Shown here: piece after piece, positions 28,101 through 42,200 of the stretch | How the letters are laid out: each line of letters starts with the position of its first letter | Numbering within the stretch: the stretch's first letter is position 1 | From: Cricetomys ansorgei | Lineage: Eukaryota; Chordata; Mammalia; Rodentia; Nesomyidae | DNA length: 64,000 bases | Assembly: GCA_026225945.1 (NCBI GenBank) | Contig: JAMJFZ010001657.1 | Coordinates: forward strand, 2,826,501-2,890,500 | Reading direction: 5' to 3' | The notes under the pieces: generated by a model | Databases searched by the model: none | Seen by the model: the letters and a program-made list of their open reading frames with translations, nothing else | Told to the model about the DNA's origin: nothing | Program-made: the position numbers and the translations under genes

Positions 28101-30180
28101 ATGTATACGGACACAGTTGGAGGATTTGAAGCCATTGATGAGGGAGAAAAGAGGAAGGAACGGAAATGAGTTTAAAATTCCACAGGGAGAAGGTGTGACT
28201 CACTGGCTCTTGATGGGTAACTACCCTTTTAAATTGCATCTTCTGAAAACAGCCAAGGAGCACTGAATGTAAAACTGCTTCTGGGCAGAGCTGATTAAAA
28301 AGGAATAAAACTCCTTTAAAAGCTTGTTCTGAGTTATTTGGCAACATTCACACTCTGGTGAATGGGTGACTCAGATCCCACTATGGTCTTTTCTTCAAAG
28401 TGATGACTTTTATGGCATAACAGTCATCAGTAATTGTTACTCTCTGGAGACCTGAAGAGGCTGAGTCTAGCTGATGGATGAGTGATTAGCACCTGGTTTG
28501 ATCCAATGAGCCTTCACAGTGGCCAGGCCCGCTTTGTCCTTGAACAGACTTACTTTTGCTTGCAATGGTTTCATGAATTTTTTGCTACTTAACTGGCCAC
28601 AAATAATAAACAGGTTCATGCTGTTGGGCTCTTCTGAAGTCTAATCCTAATCTTTTTAGTAAAAATACAATACAAAACAAAAAACAGAAACTGTTTAAAA
28701 TCCAAAACAAAGCAAACAAACAAAAACAAATCTTTAGCCACCAGGGTTAGCCAGAGGAAGACCAAGGAGGAACACTTGAGCTAATTAAAGTGTGGTTGGT
28801 CCCAAGGATGCTTAGCCTGCAACACTAGTGGCTCACTGGCCACCTCACGGTTTAAAAGGACTCCTTGAAAAACATCCTATCCTACTGAGCAAACAAGCAT
28901 CAACTACAGCTGGTGAGGAGGCAGCATCGACCACGGCTCAGCCGTGAACCAGCTTCCATCAGGGGAGGTGGGCGGTCCTGGGAATAACTACTTCCTAAAC
29001 GTCCTCGGCATGAGGGGACAGACAGCAAGGTTGCAGTCACAAGCTCCGAAAAGAGCACGTGAGACCAAAACCAGTTTTCCTGGGCTGCTCTTTCTTTAAT
29101 TCACCACGATGCTAACATTTCAAAATGATTTTGTTTCTAGTTCAGTTCAGAAACTACTGCTTCAATGACACAAAATTCTCCCTAAACACTTTTATTATAG
29201 GGAGTCGTATGAAAAATTTTCCTCAACAAAGCAGACAAGAGCCCACAAACTGGCATTTCTCATACTGCCTCACAATGTGCAGGGACCAAGAGAGTAAGAC
29301 ACCAGCAGAACTGGCAGTGGAATGGAACGCCACGCCGTGGTGGCTTCATGGCTCTGAGCTTGCACTTTATTACTTCCTAAGAGCCATTTATGAGATTTGC
29401 TGCAGTGAAGGTTCACGTCAGAGAGAGAGATAGAGTGCCCTCTTGAGGTTAAGAACAGAAACAAGACAACACTGGTCCTGGCCAGACATCACTAGAAGAG
29501 GGTTTCTTCCCTTATGGGCTTTTTGGACAAACACATTGTGAGTTCTACCATAAAACCCCATTTTCACCAAAAAAAAAAAAAAAAAATGGTCAAACACGAT
29601 GAAGCACCAGAACAGAACATTTAGCACCAAAACTGTAGCAAGACTGTTGACATTTCAAAATGAAAATGTCAAAGCAGCTGCACCCAGAAACTCCACATCT
29701 GCTCAGTCAGCCTGCTCCATGATGCCCAGAGCTTGAACCCCACACGGAAAAGCTCAGAGCAATCCACAGGAGAGGTATTCTAAGATCGCTATAGCTACGT
29801 GCAAACACACACACCTTCAACTTAAGAAACCTGTGTTGAGAAAGGGCGTCTACATGTACATAAGCTTAGGAAGATTTATTTACTTAAACACTTTTAAACT
29901 ATTTCTTTAACTTATTTTAAAAATTTGTTATTGTGTATGTGTATATAATGATATATGTAACATATATAATATTCCTGTGTGAGTGTAGACATGATTATGC
30001 CATGGTGCTTGTGTGGAGGTCAAAGGACAACCTCTTGTCCTCTCTTCCCGTGCCCTGAGCTGCACTCTGGGCTAGCTGGCCTTCGGGCTTCCAGGTGACT
30101 TGTCTGCCTCCCATCTCAGCAGAAGACCTGAGATCACAGGTAACACACACGGATAAACCATCTTGCAGGCCATATTTATA

Positions 30181-30211
<31 letters not shown>

Positions 30212-33200
30212 TGAGGACGCTAGAGGACGACCTCAGGCTCGCTCTCAGGTGAGAAGGAAGATTCAGTGGTATTGAATGAAGAGCAGCCAGGAAAACTGGT
30301 TTTGGTCTCACGTGCTCTTTCGGAGCTTGTGACTGCAGCCTTGCTGTCTGTCCCCTCACGCAGAGGACGTTTAGGAAGTAGTTATTCCCCAGGACTGCCC
30401 ACCTCCCCTGATGGAAGCTGGTTCGCGGCTGAGCCGTGGTCGATGCTGCCTCCTCACCAGCTGTAGCTGGGATTTTTAGAGATGAATGAGCTCAGTTGAG
30501 AACCCCAAGTCACTGCTGCTTTGCAATGTCTCAGAGCCGTGGACTAATAAAGGTTACTCCTCCCAAATCACATTTTATCTAAGGCTTAATTTGACTTTTC
30601 ACTATGAAGAGGAGTAAGTTGGGTTACATCATCACTCCTCTAATGTTTGAAACGTCAGAGCTTTACTAAGCGTGACTCATATTTATGAATGAGCGAGAGT
30701 TTGAATGAACAGTAAAAATAGATGGCATCTCATCTAGCTACTGAGGTCCCTGTGGGAACAAGTCATACTCCCAAGTCTAGATTCAGGGACACAGAATTTG
30801 CCTTATCAGTCAAACAAAAGTACTTGGCACTGCCCATCCTTCCAGAAGATTAAACCCTTTATGAAGCCCTCAAACTATCCCTGACTTCTATTTAGATTTA
30901 TGAACAATCTTCTTTATTTAAATTTTCACAAAACCCAAAGGAAAGTGACAGAGGAAGGAAAGGACATACAATACAAACGCATGAGCTCAGTTCCGACAGG
31001 CGACCTACCGAGGCCATCCCTGTCCATCTCTGATGGTAGACACTGACAACTCAAAGTCCACCCTAGTGTGTACTTTAGCTACAGATAATAAAGCCACCCT
31101 CAGGTCCACTCCAGACCTGGTCCCACTGATCACCACACAAAGGTCTAAGAGGCAACATTATCTCACCCACCTTGTAATAACCCATACCACATTCTTCTTC
31201 CCTTTCACAAAGGAGAAGCCAAAGTATGATGGTGCTAGGGGTGTTGAGAAGAGATCAGACTCCTTCCAACATTCTGATGATACACACACACACACACACA
31301 CACACACAAGCGCGTGCATGCATACACATACACACACATTACATCTAACAATTTTCAGCATTATAGCAAAATTCAGGTTCTAAAGGGTACCTGGGTTCTA
31401 TTCCCACTCTGCCATTAACTCTGTGCATGTCTGGGCAAGCGCTTTACCTCTCTGGGTCCTGGATTCCTCATATGTAAAACAGGTCACCTGAGCACTGCAC
31501 TCAAAGACTTGCAGTATCAAGTGAACCACAATGCCATAATGTACATTGTACACACAGCAAAGAGAGGTTTCCTTACTCCCAGCTCCTTTCTTCCTCAGTG
31601 TTAATCTTGGCCTGTGGATGACCACAGCACACAGACAGCCATGATAGACACACAGAGATGGGACCATGTGGTAGAAACTGTTCTAAACAGTTTTTATTTT
31701 ATTTTATTAAGACAAAAAAAAAAATAGCTTCTAGTCTTAGCACACCTTGGAGATGCAAAACTCTCCCACTAGGCTTTATCATCCCTCTATAAGGATGTGA
31801 CTATCATACCCTCAGGGGTAGAAGTGGCACTCAAACAGGCTAATCCAAACCAGTTTGAGTTTAGATGGCTTAGATCAGCCCGAACCTGACAATGAATCTA
31901 TGAAAAGACGGCTATGTCAATGGAACACACTTGTTTCTTTTTAAAGGATTAGCTCAATGGAAATAACTTAAACAAATAGGCAATTACTTCAGGGACTGAG
32001 AAAACAGTTTCTTACTGGATTGCCTCGTAAATATTGCTTGAAGTGTGGCCTGACAAAGCATCGTGTAAACTGCGGATAAAGTAATCTCTGTAATCCTCCG
32101 AAAGGGCCATGAATGTTCCACCCATCACGATGAACTCCACCTTATCCACACTGTGACCGAGCTGCTTCAGCTGGAAGAAACACACGTCCATCAGAATGTT
32201 ATTTTCGAGACGCTGCACAATTTCCGATTTCATTTCATAGTCTCACTATGAGAAGCAATAAAATACATGTTGTTAATTCTGTGCGTTTAAAAACAGAAAC
32301 AGATGAAAGACTAACAATTTCTGCTCAAGTAAGATGGGAGAGTGAATTAAAACTAAGCCAGAAGCCAGACTTCACTGCTGACAGTCAAGCAGGAATTAAC
32401 ACAAGAAGAGTTTAATACATATATAACAGGTAACATAGAATATAATAAATAAAAACTCAGCACAATGTCGTACCAAACACTGCGAACATTTACTAGTCAT
32501 ATATTTATGTTACACTTCATGGGAGAAAGATACAATTGTGACTGAAGCATAATCTGAACTTTATGCACAGAGAGAATGATGAATACCGGATGAGAGTAAG
32601 ACTTCAAGACGCAGCTTAAAGTTGGCATGGGCACAGACCCTCAAGCTGCTTCTGGAAGATCAACGTACATAACTGGCTCAAAATGAAATATCCCAGCAAA
32701 TAACTGCTGTGACTGTGTATCTGAGTGAGAATGTCTATGTCTACTTATCAACACTAGAGGGTACTCCTCTGTCCATGGCTGCATACAAGGGGTAACATCA
32801 AAATCATCCTGGTAGTACCTACAAAAACCCCCGCTAGGACTCCAAACTCACCCCTCCTCCAGAGGCGGAAACTCGCCCTGTGTCGCTCTGTCACGACGGT
32901 CCCCAGATGACTCTACTGCACTTGCAGTTAGAAAAGAACTGCTATTCTATGTGACTGACCTGATGTCTAAACCTAGGGTCTTTAAACATTTTTAGCAAAT
33001 GTAAACATGTCATACTTTGTTAAAACAGTTTTCCACCTTGGGATGGCTAGTCTTGATTGTCAACTTGAGCACATCTGGAATTAACTAAAACACAAACAAC
33101 TGGGCACATTTGTGAGGAACTGTCTTGATTATATCATTTGAAGTAGAAGACATACTGATCTGTGAGATGGGAAGATCCATCTTTAATCTGGGCCACGCCT

Positions 33201-36200
33201 TCTGCTGGACATGGAAGGAAGCTAGCTCTCCTCTGTCCTCTTTCTGTCTCTCTTTGCCTGTTTGCTCTTGCTCTCACTACCAAGTCCATTCCTTCACGGG
33301 CATCAGAGCCCACTTCTTCGGGTGCGCACTGAAGACCAACTGAGACATTCAGCTTTGTGATCTGAACAACTACTGGATTCTTGGACCTTCTGTTCATAAG
33401 CAGTTTATTGTTGGATTAGATGGACCACAGCCTGTAAGGCATTCTTATAAATCCCCTTCTATATGTATAGAGAGATTCATTCTATAAGGTCTGTTCCTAG
33501 AGAACCCTGACTAATACACATCTTCAATTAAATACCATGCCTGAAAACCAAAATGAAGTCAAAGTCAGTTCAGAAACATGTTTTCCCAAGCTCTGTGGGC
33601 TCCTGAGTGGGAATCCTCTCCTACTTCTGGCACTCATAACCTACATGTGCTTGGGTGACAGCAAGTGAACATTAGAACTGGGTGGTGTTCATTAATAAAC
33701 AATTACACAAACCCAAACTTCTGTACTACACAGTCTATTTTATATCTTCTATTTGTCTTACCATGTTAGTCACTGTAACAACTATGGATGGTGCTTACAT
33801 TTTAACACTTGCAAAGTATGCTTAGATTCCTTTAGAAGTTCAAGGCCACCTACACAGTACTAGTTTTTAACCAGTTATGTTAATATAGAATTTATATGCA
33901 ATAAAATCCACCCCCTGTAAGGCACAATTGGGGAGTTTTGATGGAGTTATGCAAACTCCATCACCACAGTGAGGACCCAGAACAAGTCCCCAAGCCCCAA
34001 GAGCTTCTCATACCACTTTGCTATAAATTCCCTGCTTTCACGGAGCAAACCTCTCCCAACATTTCTTGATTTGGCCTCTGGAAACTAAAGTTCAGCTGAC
34101 TGCTAAAGAACCTTTACACAGTTTCGTAACTGACTTCTTCAAGCTGAAAGGAGTGCAAAGAATATAAAACCCTTAAAGGAGGCAGCAGTCTCTAAGGAGT
34201 GTAAGTGACCACACGTCACCGCTGGTCTCTCCTTCAGATGAGCATAAAATCACACTCTTTTCATCTTACTTCACAACGAACCCAAATCAATGAACCATCT
34301 CTGGAGCACAAAATCCAATTTAAAAAGCCTCTTTACCTGCTCTATCCGGTGTCTCGTCTGCAGGTAAGGGTCGTATCTAGCACGGATAGCTCTCATGGAA
34401 GTTGGCTAAGTAAATAAGGAAAAAATACTGTGTTATAGCCATAGCAAATTAAAAAGAGAAAGTAGTGAAGAGCTATAGGAAAATTAAACTTCTCTAGGGT
34501 TTTGAACACTAAAACCACGACCCACATCCCACCTTCCTTTCTCAGTCTTAGCTGCAAGGTTCAGAGCACCTGGCTAGTCCCTCCCACACTGTAGAGGATA
34601 CCTCAACAGCAGGGCATCCTCTTGGGTCACATTCCGCTTCTATGGAAATGTGACAGCATCCAGAGTGTAGGTGCACACACACAGATGGGCACGCATACCC
34701 AGAAGACTCATGCAGCAGAATGATCTTTACGCAAGGTCCTTAATTACACACGGTCTCTTATCGGCTCAGCAAATGGTCTTGATGCCACTGTCAACACAGT
34801 GGAACTCTACAATGTGAAGCAGCTTCCTAGCATAAAAGGTTCTCTGATGAGCTTCTTTTTTGCAGCATGTGGAAACTATTATAGAGATCTACACTGGTCA
34901 GAATACAGAGTAAGTGACCGTGGCATGATGGACTCAAACTGATACATCTATGGCAGAACCTCTACACCTAAGGCTCATGGGAAGGAGGGAAGAACACCAG
35001 ATAGTGTCTTCTAGACATGACAGGGAAAATATACTCATGAGATCCCAACAAAATGTCTGTCTAAATAAGACCTGCACAATGACAACACCAGCTGACATGA
35101 CAACATGGATGGGGGGAATTTCCAAAGGCCCTAGCCCTAGATAATGAGTTACAGGCAATCAATGGTGCTGAGAGGGAGAATCAGTTTTCTTTAGGACAGA
35201 GCTCTTTGATAGATTATCCAGTCCCAGCGGTCAGCTCTAAACATCTATAATCCTTGGGGCTGGGAGGTTGAGACAGGAAGACTATCAAAAGGTTGAAGGC
35301 AATGAGACATTCCTGCAATATAATGTGCACATACATATGTGTGTGTGTGTATATATGTGTGTGTGTGTGTGTGTATGTGTGTGTATGTGTGTGTGTGTAT
35401 GTGTGTGTGTATATGTGTATATGTGTGTGTGTGTATATGTGTGTGTATATGTGTGTGTGTATATGTGTGTGTGTGTGTATATGTGTGTGTGTATATGTGT
35501 GTGTGTGTATATATGTGTGTGTGTATATATGTGTGTGTATATATGTGTGTGTGTATTTATATATATATATAATAAATGTGGGGCAAGATGTAAAATAGTG
35601 TTTTGACACATTACTTAGTATGTAAAATAGACCACAGAAAACATAAGTCAGAGCAGCTGCTCACTAACTAGGTCTCCCTGCCAGCTGTTTAAACCTCTAT
35701 GCCTCAAATTCCTCACCATAAAACCGAGACAAGCATAGTATCTACCTCCCAATTACTGCTGAAAGGCTTGATGTGGCAAAGGCTCGGGATGGTGGTTGGA
35801 TATAATGTAAGAAATGCTCGCGTTTGCCTTTCTCGGGTGACGCGGCACACATACGGCACTCAAAGACACACAGTGCATATATTTAGCAAAAAGCTTTTGC
35901 AGTCAGGAAAAAAGGCCAAGCTTCTGAGAATGTCAGTACTTGTAGCGCCACACTCTGGGTCATAGCACTTTGTCAGGACCGAAAGTCAAAGGCTTTACCT
36001 CATAGCCTGTGTAAGACTGGGTTGAATACTCAAAATCTGAGTCAGGTCCTCCAGGGCAGTATCTGGACACAACACAGAACAGGGGGGGCAGATGAGAGCT
36101 CAGTTCAACAGAAAATCCAGCTATCAAAGTAGCTTCACCATCAATTCCAACAGCGGCCGACCCCGCAGCATCGTTTACCAACAAGCAAACGAGACAGCCA

Positions 36201-39200
36201 AGTGAAGGAACATGACAAACTCATGCCCAGAACTTAGCACAGGAGCCCAGCTGTCCAGTTTGGATGACTCTGCTTTCCTGGGAACCATGCTCAGGGAAAG
36301 GTCCCTCCCGCCTCATTTGCATCCATGAAATCGTCACAGTTCCTCAGTTAGAGGAACCTAACAGCTATCTGTGAAAATAACTTTCAAATTTTTGATACTT
36401 TTCTGGTCCAAATTCATTTTGAATCTGATGCTGTAATTCAGGGATCTCACAGGGAGCTTAATTTATACAGGTAACAGGGTTTCCACTGTCCCAAGTTTAT
36501 AACCTATGAATATATTGGCACCACAACACTGTTCTGATTTCAAAGTGCTGAAATACCTTACCAAAAGCTGCCAGTTCAGAAACTAACCTATGAATCCATT
36601 CGATCAAAGTTTTAAATACCGCCAGCCCGTACTGCCAAAGGCACCAGGGCATTTACTTACTAGTTTAATTAAAACACAAGAACTTCAACTTATCAAAACC
36701 GTACTTACACACATATATTCCCTGTAAAGCTGATGTGTGGACATCTGTGGGGTTTGCACATCACAGCCACAACAGCAATCTATAAAAGAAATGCTAATTA
36801 AAAAGCTATCATTGAAAAATTAACAAAGGCTCTACAGAAGTTACCCCTAAGAGTGAAGGAGAGGAATACAATGGAGTGGCACTCAAGATACTGAGAAGTG
36901 GAAATACTGGTGTGACTGAAAAGAAACCTGAGTACTCTCCCTGAAGATACTGATGATGTTATATCCTAAAGCCGTGGTCTTTTATACTGATAATACTTAA
37001 AATGTTTATATGAATTGCATATGTAAACTTTGTATCTGGTTTTACAGTAAGTACAAAATAAGGAACCATTATCAACTTGTGGTGCTGGAGATTGCACTCA
37101 GGATCTTGAGAGCTCTACCGCTGAGCTACAAGCCCAGGTCTGGGCAGTTAGTTTTAAGGTCATGGCAATTCTTATTCTCTATTATTTTGCTAAGTAATTA
37201 CAAAGCTTACAAAGATCACTTTATATAATATTATAAATAAATCTAATTATCATTATACAAATTTCATGAACACCCTAGATTTCAACATCTATAGCAGGAA
37301 GTTAGGGACCAGACTGATCCACAAAGTTTATGTGGGAAATCCCAGAGTCCCCGACAAAGTCCAGGCTGGGTGGGGAAAGTGCCTGCTGGAGAAAAGGGCT
37401 GGCAGCAGAGATATTAAGGCTACTAAGACATTACTAACACAGGCGGTAGGTGACCAGATAGATTTTCTTATGAACAGGGAGAAAGTCGTACATGTAGACA
37501 GAGAGAACTAGAATGAAGCCCAGGGAGGTACTGGTTCTCCAAATATAGTTGTTGACAGATCAAGACATCCCAAAACAGATGGAAGTTATGTAAGTACACA
37601 GGTGTGTGTGTAGTTTAGCAAAGAGGCATAGCCCAGCTCTAGTTACACAGAAGCATTTGTTACAGCGAACTGAAAAGCGTGCTAGGAGATGACCAGCTGG
37701 CAATCTTCAGTGTGAAGGTCAGATGAAAACAAGGACAGACAGGACAGGCGTGGTGTGGTCTGGGAGCCATGGCAACCAGGCGCTGCAGTGACTGTGAACT
37801 GAGGAGTCACTGCAACAGCAGGTGGTGACTAGGTGACATCAAGGTAGACGCATTAAATCCCTGGGTTTCAATTTTTGTTTTTAAAATTTTTGTGTGTGGT
37901 ATGAGTACTTGTTAGTAATGTATGTGTATCAGACTTAGCAGCACACTGCATGTAAAATTGTGGAGTTCAACTGTCCACAAATATCAGAATTCAGAAGACT
38001 GGGCCACTAAAGTAGCCAACACAAGCATTTGAAATATCACATTCTGATCCAGACAGCAGACCAAACATGCTGGTCACATCAGTAACATGGACCTCAACTT
38101 TGGAACTCCTTTTCAACAGATCCGGATCCTGCCCACTTCCCCTGGCATCTCACACTCAGCCTTTGGTGTCTAGTGCCTTGTTCGCAATTTAGCCCCTTAA
38201 TGCTTCTCACAGAGATCAGAAAAAAAGTGTCCAACGTGGTCTGTATGTTTCTAAACTATATTAACTTTCTGAAATCTACCCTGCTCACGTCACCACCCCG
38301 CATAGACATCTCAAAACGTTTCTTGCTATCTGGATTCTTTGCCAGTTGTACGTGATTGTTTACAGGCTAATGCTAACCAATGTCCCCAGTTTTCTCAAAC
38401 GAACTCAGCATGCAACAGGCTGAGACTGTGCAAGTTCAAGGCCAGCTGGCTTATACAGTGACTGTCTCAAAAAGAACCAAATGAAATCTCAGTTCCCATC
38501 AGACTGCTATACTCCCGTCTGCACAAGCCACGCCTTTTGTGCCCTTCAACCACTGTGCCCTCTTTCCTGTTCCCTTCTTGTTCCCAGCACCCTGAGCCTG
38601 ATCCTCCCAGATCATACGAGTGCACTCACAATAAGTGAGGTGCCATGCTTTCTCCTGAGCATTTCTCACACCCACAGAGCTCTCTATTGGGGATTTACTC
38701 CACAACCATCACCGCTATATGCCTTTACAAGTACCAACTGGCAGCTTTCAGCGTAAGAGGGTCAGCTCCATCTGTCATATTGTAAGTGACCAAGCCCCAG
38801 TCTTTAAAGACACTACAGCATGTGCTCCTTAAGGCACACAGGCTGGCTTCCTCTCGTTGTCCCCTCAGCATCGTGTGAACACCTCCTTCACTTACGCACA
38901 CAGCACGACAGACTCCTCACCGCTGCTCACTACCCATCAATGTTTCAGAGGTTCAGTCACTCACCCCACTGGCTGTCCTGATGGGCTTTGCCTTTAACTT
39001 GGGAACCAAGACCTTTCGATAGTGAGGAGGGACTGCAGCGATGATGTCCACCAGGCGGGGCTGGGATGAAAGGCCGTACTTGGCAGCCGTCTTGGTTTTC
39101 AGCCTGAAAGCAAAGCATTCAGTATCAAGATCACAGCATTTCAGGCGATGCGCACATGGTATCATCGATGTCTGCCACTCGCCTATCCCGTCACCCAGTG

Positions 39201-42200
39201 ACAACAGAGGCTGAACAATCTATGGATAGTAAGGAAATAAGGGACAAGTAAGCATCTTGCTTTTCTTAGCCCTAAATACTAGGAAGTAAGCCAGTGGGGC
39301 CCAGGATGACAGCACAGTGGAGGTCTCATTCCAAACCGCATCCCAGCTTCCACACTGGAGAACTACTCTGACTCTTCCTCTTCTCAGCCTCATTACTGAC
39401 ATTTGGGACTTGGTAGAAGGCTGTCTAGACAGTGCTACTTACCTCATGGAAGAAATCACCCTTATTTTCTTAGGTAAAATATTATACACAAAAGCAACAA
39501 CAACAAATCAAAGTCTAGAATACAAATCCTAGAAATCTATCTTAACTGTTATAAAATAAACAAATAATGCTCCATGCTCCTTCCTGACTACAACGCTATC
39601 TGTAATCGCAAAAGTATACTTCACTCTAATAATTCCTAAACCCCTCTCCCATTCTGTCCTGCCTTGTCCAGGTTAGCCTTGGACTCAAAATCCTCATCTT
39701 TATCCTTGAGAGCCAAGACTACAGCTGTGTGCCACCGTGCCCACCTTATTCCTTTACTTTTCTCTACAGTTTGGCCAGCTTTCCCTTTTTCTGTGCCCAC
39801 TAGCCAAACCCTACTGGTCACACTGTCTTCTAATTAACACATCTAGAAATATCTGTGGGTGGCTCACATTGTTTTCAACAAAAGGGTTTTAACACATGCT
39901 GGGAAAATAGTTAGGGAAGACAGTCCCAGGAGAGTGCTCAGGTCTCAGGCAGGCAGTACAGACTCAGGGATGACGCTGCAAGACATAATAGGAAAAGCTA
40001 TACACTATAATAGCTTCAGAGTCAAGAGACTCCCTTCTCCTTTAGTAAATGCTTCCTAAACATGGTGTTCAAGGAAAGGGTGGGGCACAAGCACTGTAAG
40101 AAACAGAGAACTGGGTCTACAAGAGGTCACGAATGTGGTGGTTACATGACATAGCAGAGAGAATCCGTCCTCTGTGAATATACGCAGAGAGCAAATGCAG
40201 TTAAGAAAATAAGAAGCAGAGATCAAAGAGCATTCATTTGAGGGAGTGACAAAGACAAAGGTGAACAAGAATGTGTGGAAGAGGTTCTGCAGTAGTGATG
40301 GCTGGGATTAGACTAAGGGCACGAGAAAGAAAGAGGGGGGTGGGAAACCTGGCAGAGAGCTGCTTCCAAGGAGCCAGGAGAAAAGACGTGGGATGTGAAG
40401 TGATGAGCAAAGAAAGAAAAGGGCTTTGGAGATTCCAAATGCCCAGCATGCGGTGACTGCTCGTGCCTGTGTGGATGTGCCGCTGTGGACGGTAGGGATC
40501 AGAGAGCAGCTTTCAGGGGCTGGTTTCCTCCATCCATCACTCTTACCTACTGGACCATCTTGCTGGCTAATTTTATGTCAACTTGCCCTAGGCCAGAGTC
40601 ATCTGAGAGGAAAAAACCAAAATTGAGACAATGCCTCTATAAGATTGGGCTGTAGGCAAGCCTGTAGGACATTTTCTTAGTTAGTGATGATGAGAGAGGG
40701 CCCATCCCACCCCACTGTGGGTGGGGTCAACCCTGGGCCGGTGGTCCTGGGTTCTAAAGCAGTTTGAGCAAATCAGGTAGAGCAAGCCAGTAAGCAGCAC
40801 CCTTCATGGCCTCTGCATCAGTTCCTGCCTCCAGGTTCTTGCTTTGAGTTCCTGCCGTGACTTCCCTCAGTGATGGAGTGTTACCTGAGAGTTGTAAGAT
40901 GAAATGATCCCTCATCATAGAAACAGTAACCCGAACCATGACAAAAATTGGTACCAGGATAGTGGGGCATTGCTGTGACAATCCTGACCATGCTGTTTTG
41001 GGGAGGATTGTGGAAGGACTTTGGAAGTTTGGGCGAAAAAAGCCACTGAGTGCAGAGAGCTCAGTGGATGTTCTGTGGGAGCTCAGAAGATAAAAATGTT
41101 GAAAACAATGCAGACAATGAAGCCTGGCTTATGAAATTTCAGAGGGAAGCAAAGATTATTGGGTTTTTGTGCAAAAAATCTGTGGTGTCTGGTCAGCTGG
41201 AGCTGGTTAACTAGAGACTAGAACCACTGAAGAATCAGATGTGATTAAGAAGAGGCTAGCATCATTGAGGTGAAATCTTCTGGAAGTATTTCCTCAAAGT
41301 TTGCGCGTGTAAGCTGTATTCAGAGGTGGTTAAGGTTGTACCTTGTGCTGGCAGCCAAACCTGGTCATGTGTCTCCCAAGTCGTACTGGTTCTGAAGCCA
41401 TGAAGGGATCATGGAGAACAGCTGAGGCCTGACATTGAGCGAGGCCAGGAGAGGCCACTGGTGATGGTGTACCTGGAGTAGCAGTGAAAACCCCAGGACT
41501 GAAGCTATCATGGAGAAAAGCTGACGCTTTGCATCATGAAGACAGCCCAGGAGAGGCTACTGGGAAAAGTGCAGTGCAGCAGCAGTAGAAGACCCCAGCA
41601 TTTTGGAGATGCCAGTACCATGGGATGACAACCAAGAACAGTATCAGTGGTGGAGTAGAGCCAGCGAGAGCCTAGAAGACAAGCTGTGTGTGCTGCAGAG
41701 GGCAGAGCTGGAGAAGTGACCCACGCCTTTGGAGGAGTCCAGAAGATCATGAGTGAATCCCACATATTGGACATTGGATTATTTGCACTTTGGAGTTTAG
41801 TTTTGTTTTTTTTTTTTTAGATTTTGACTGTGTCCTGGTTCTTCCCTCTTGAAATAAGAAAGTATTTAACTTAATTTTGATTTTTATAGGAGCCTACAAT
41901 TGAAATACTTCGAGTTTTTAAAGAAACTGAACTTTTATTCTGTTTGAATTTGTAAAGACTGCAGGACCTTAAAGTTATTTATGGTTTATATTGTGATATT
42001 AATATTAACATGCCTTCTTGGGGATAAATGAGAAAGGAAAATTTGTAATTGAAAAGTGTTCTGTTTGTGTGGCTAGTTTTATGTTAACTTGATACAAACT
42101 AGAGTTATCAGAGCAGAGGGGGCCTCAATAGAGAAACTTTGTCTCCATAAGATTGGGCTGTAGGCAAGCTTGTAGACCATTTTCTAAATTAGTGATTGAT

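Larger units (their letters stand above)
20598..32015 (-). other. Elp3: Elp3 intron 7
   Basis: The largest intron here (11.4 kb). It holds MIRs, B1, B2, a URR1-like MITE, an old L1 3' end, two Z-DNA-prone tracts and the inverted repeat described separately. 20840-22500, 23780-24750, 24830-26120, 27840-28900 and 29110-29990 show no gene or repeat that I recognise. Confidence 0.75.
34406..35998 (-). other. Elp3: Elp3 intron 5
   Basis: Contains an Lx-like L1 3' fragment, a long compound microsatellite and a MIR relic. 34440-34920 shows nothing I recognise. Confidence 0.75.

Noticed and set aside
28904..30466. Inverted repeat as terminal repeats of a DNA transposon
   Set aside because: The 1170-bp interior has no transposase frame, and I saw no target duplications at the outer ends.
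35214..35611. Several overlapping open frames of Cys/Val/Tyr or His/Thr repeats
   Set aside because: They are translations of the TG/TA microsatellite in all frames.
36315..36322. Octamer ATTTGCAT in Elp3 intron 4
   Set aside because: Isolated 8-mer with no TATA-like box, initiator or neighbouring motif.
40944..42067. Retroviral genes inside the intron 2 LTR element
   Set aside because: No open frame over 90 codons and no recognisable gag or pol motifs; the interior looks non-coding.
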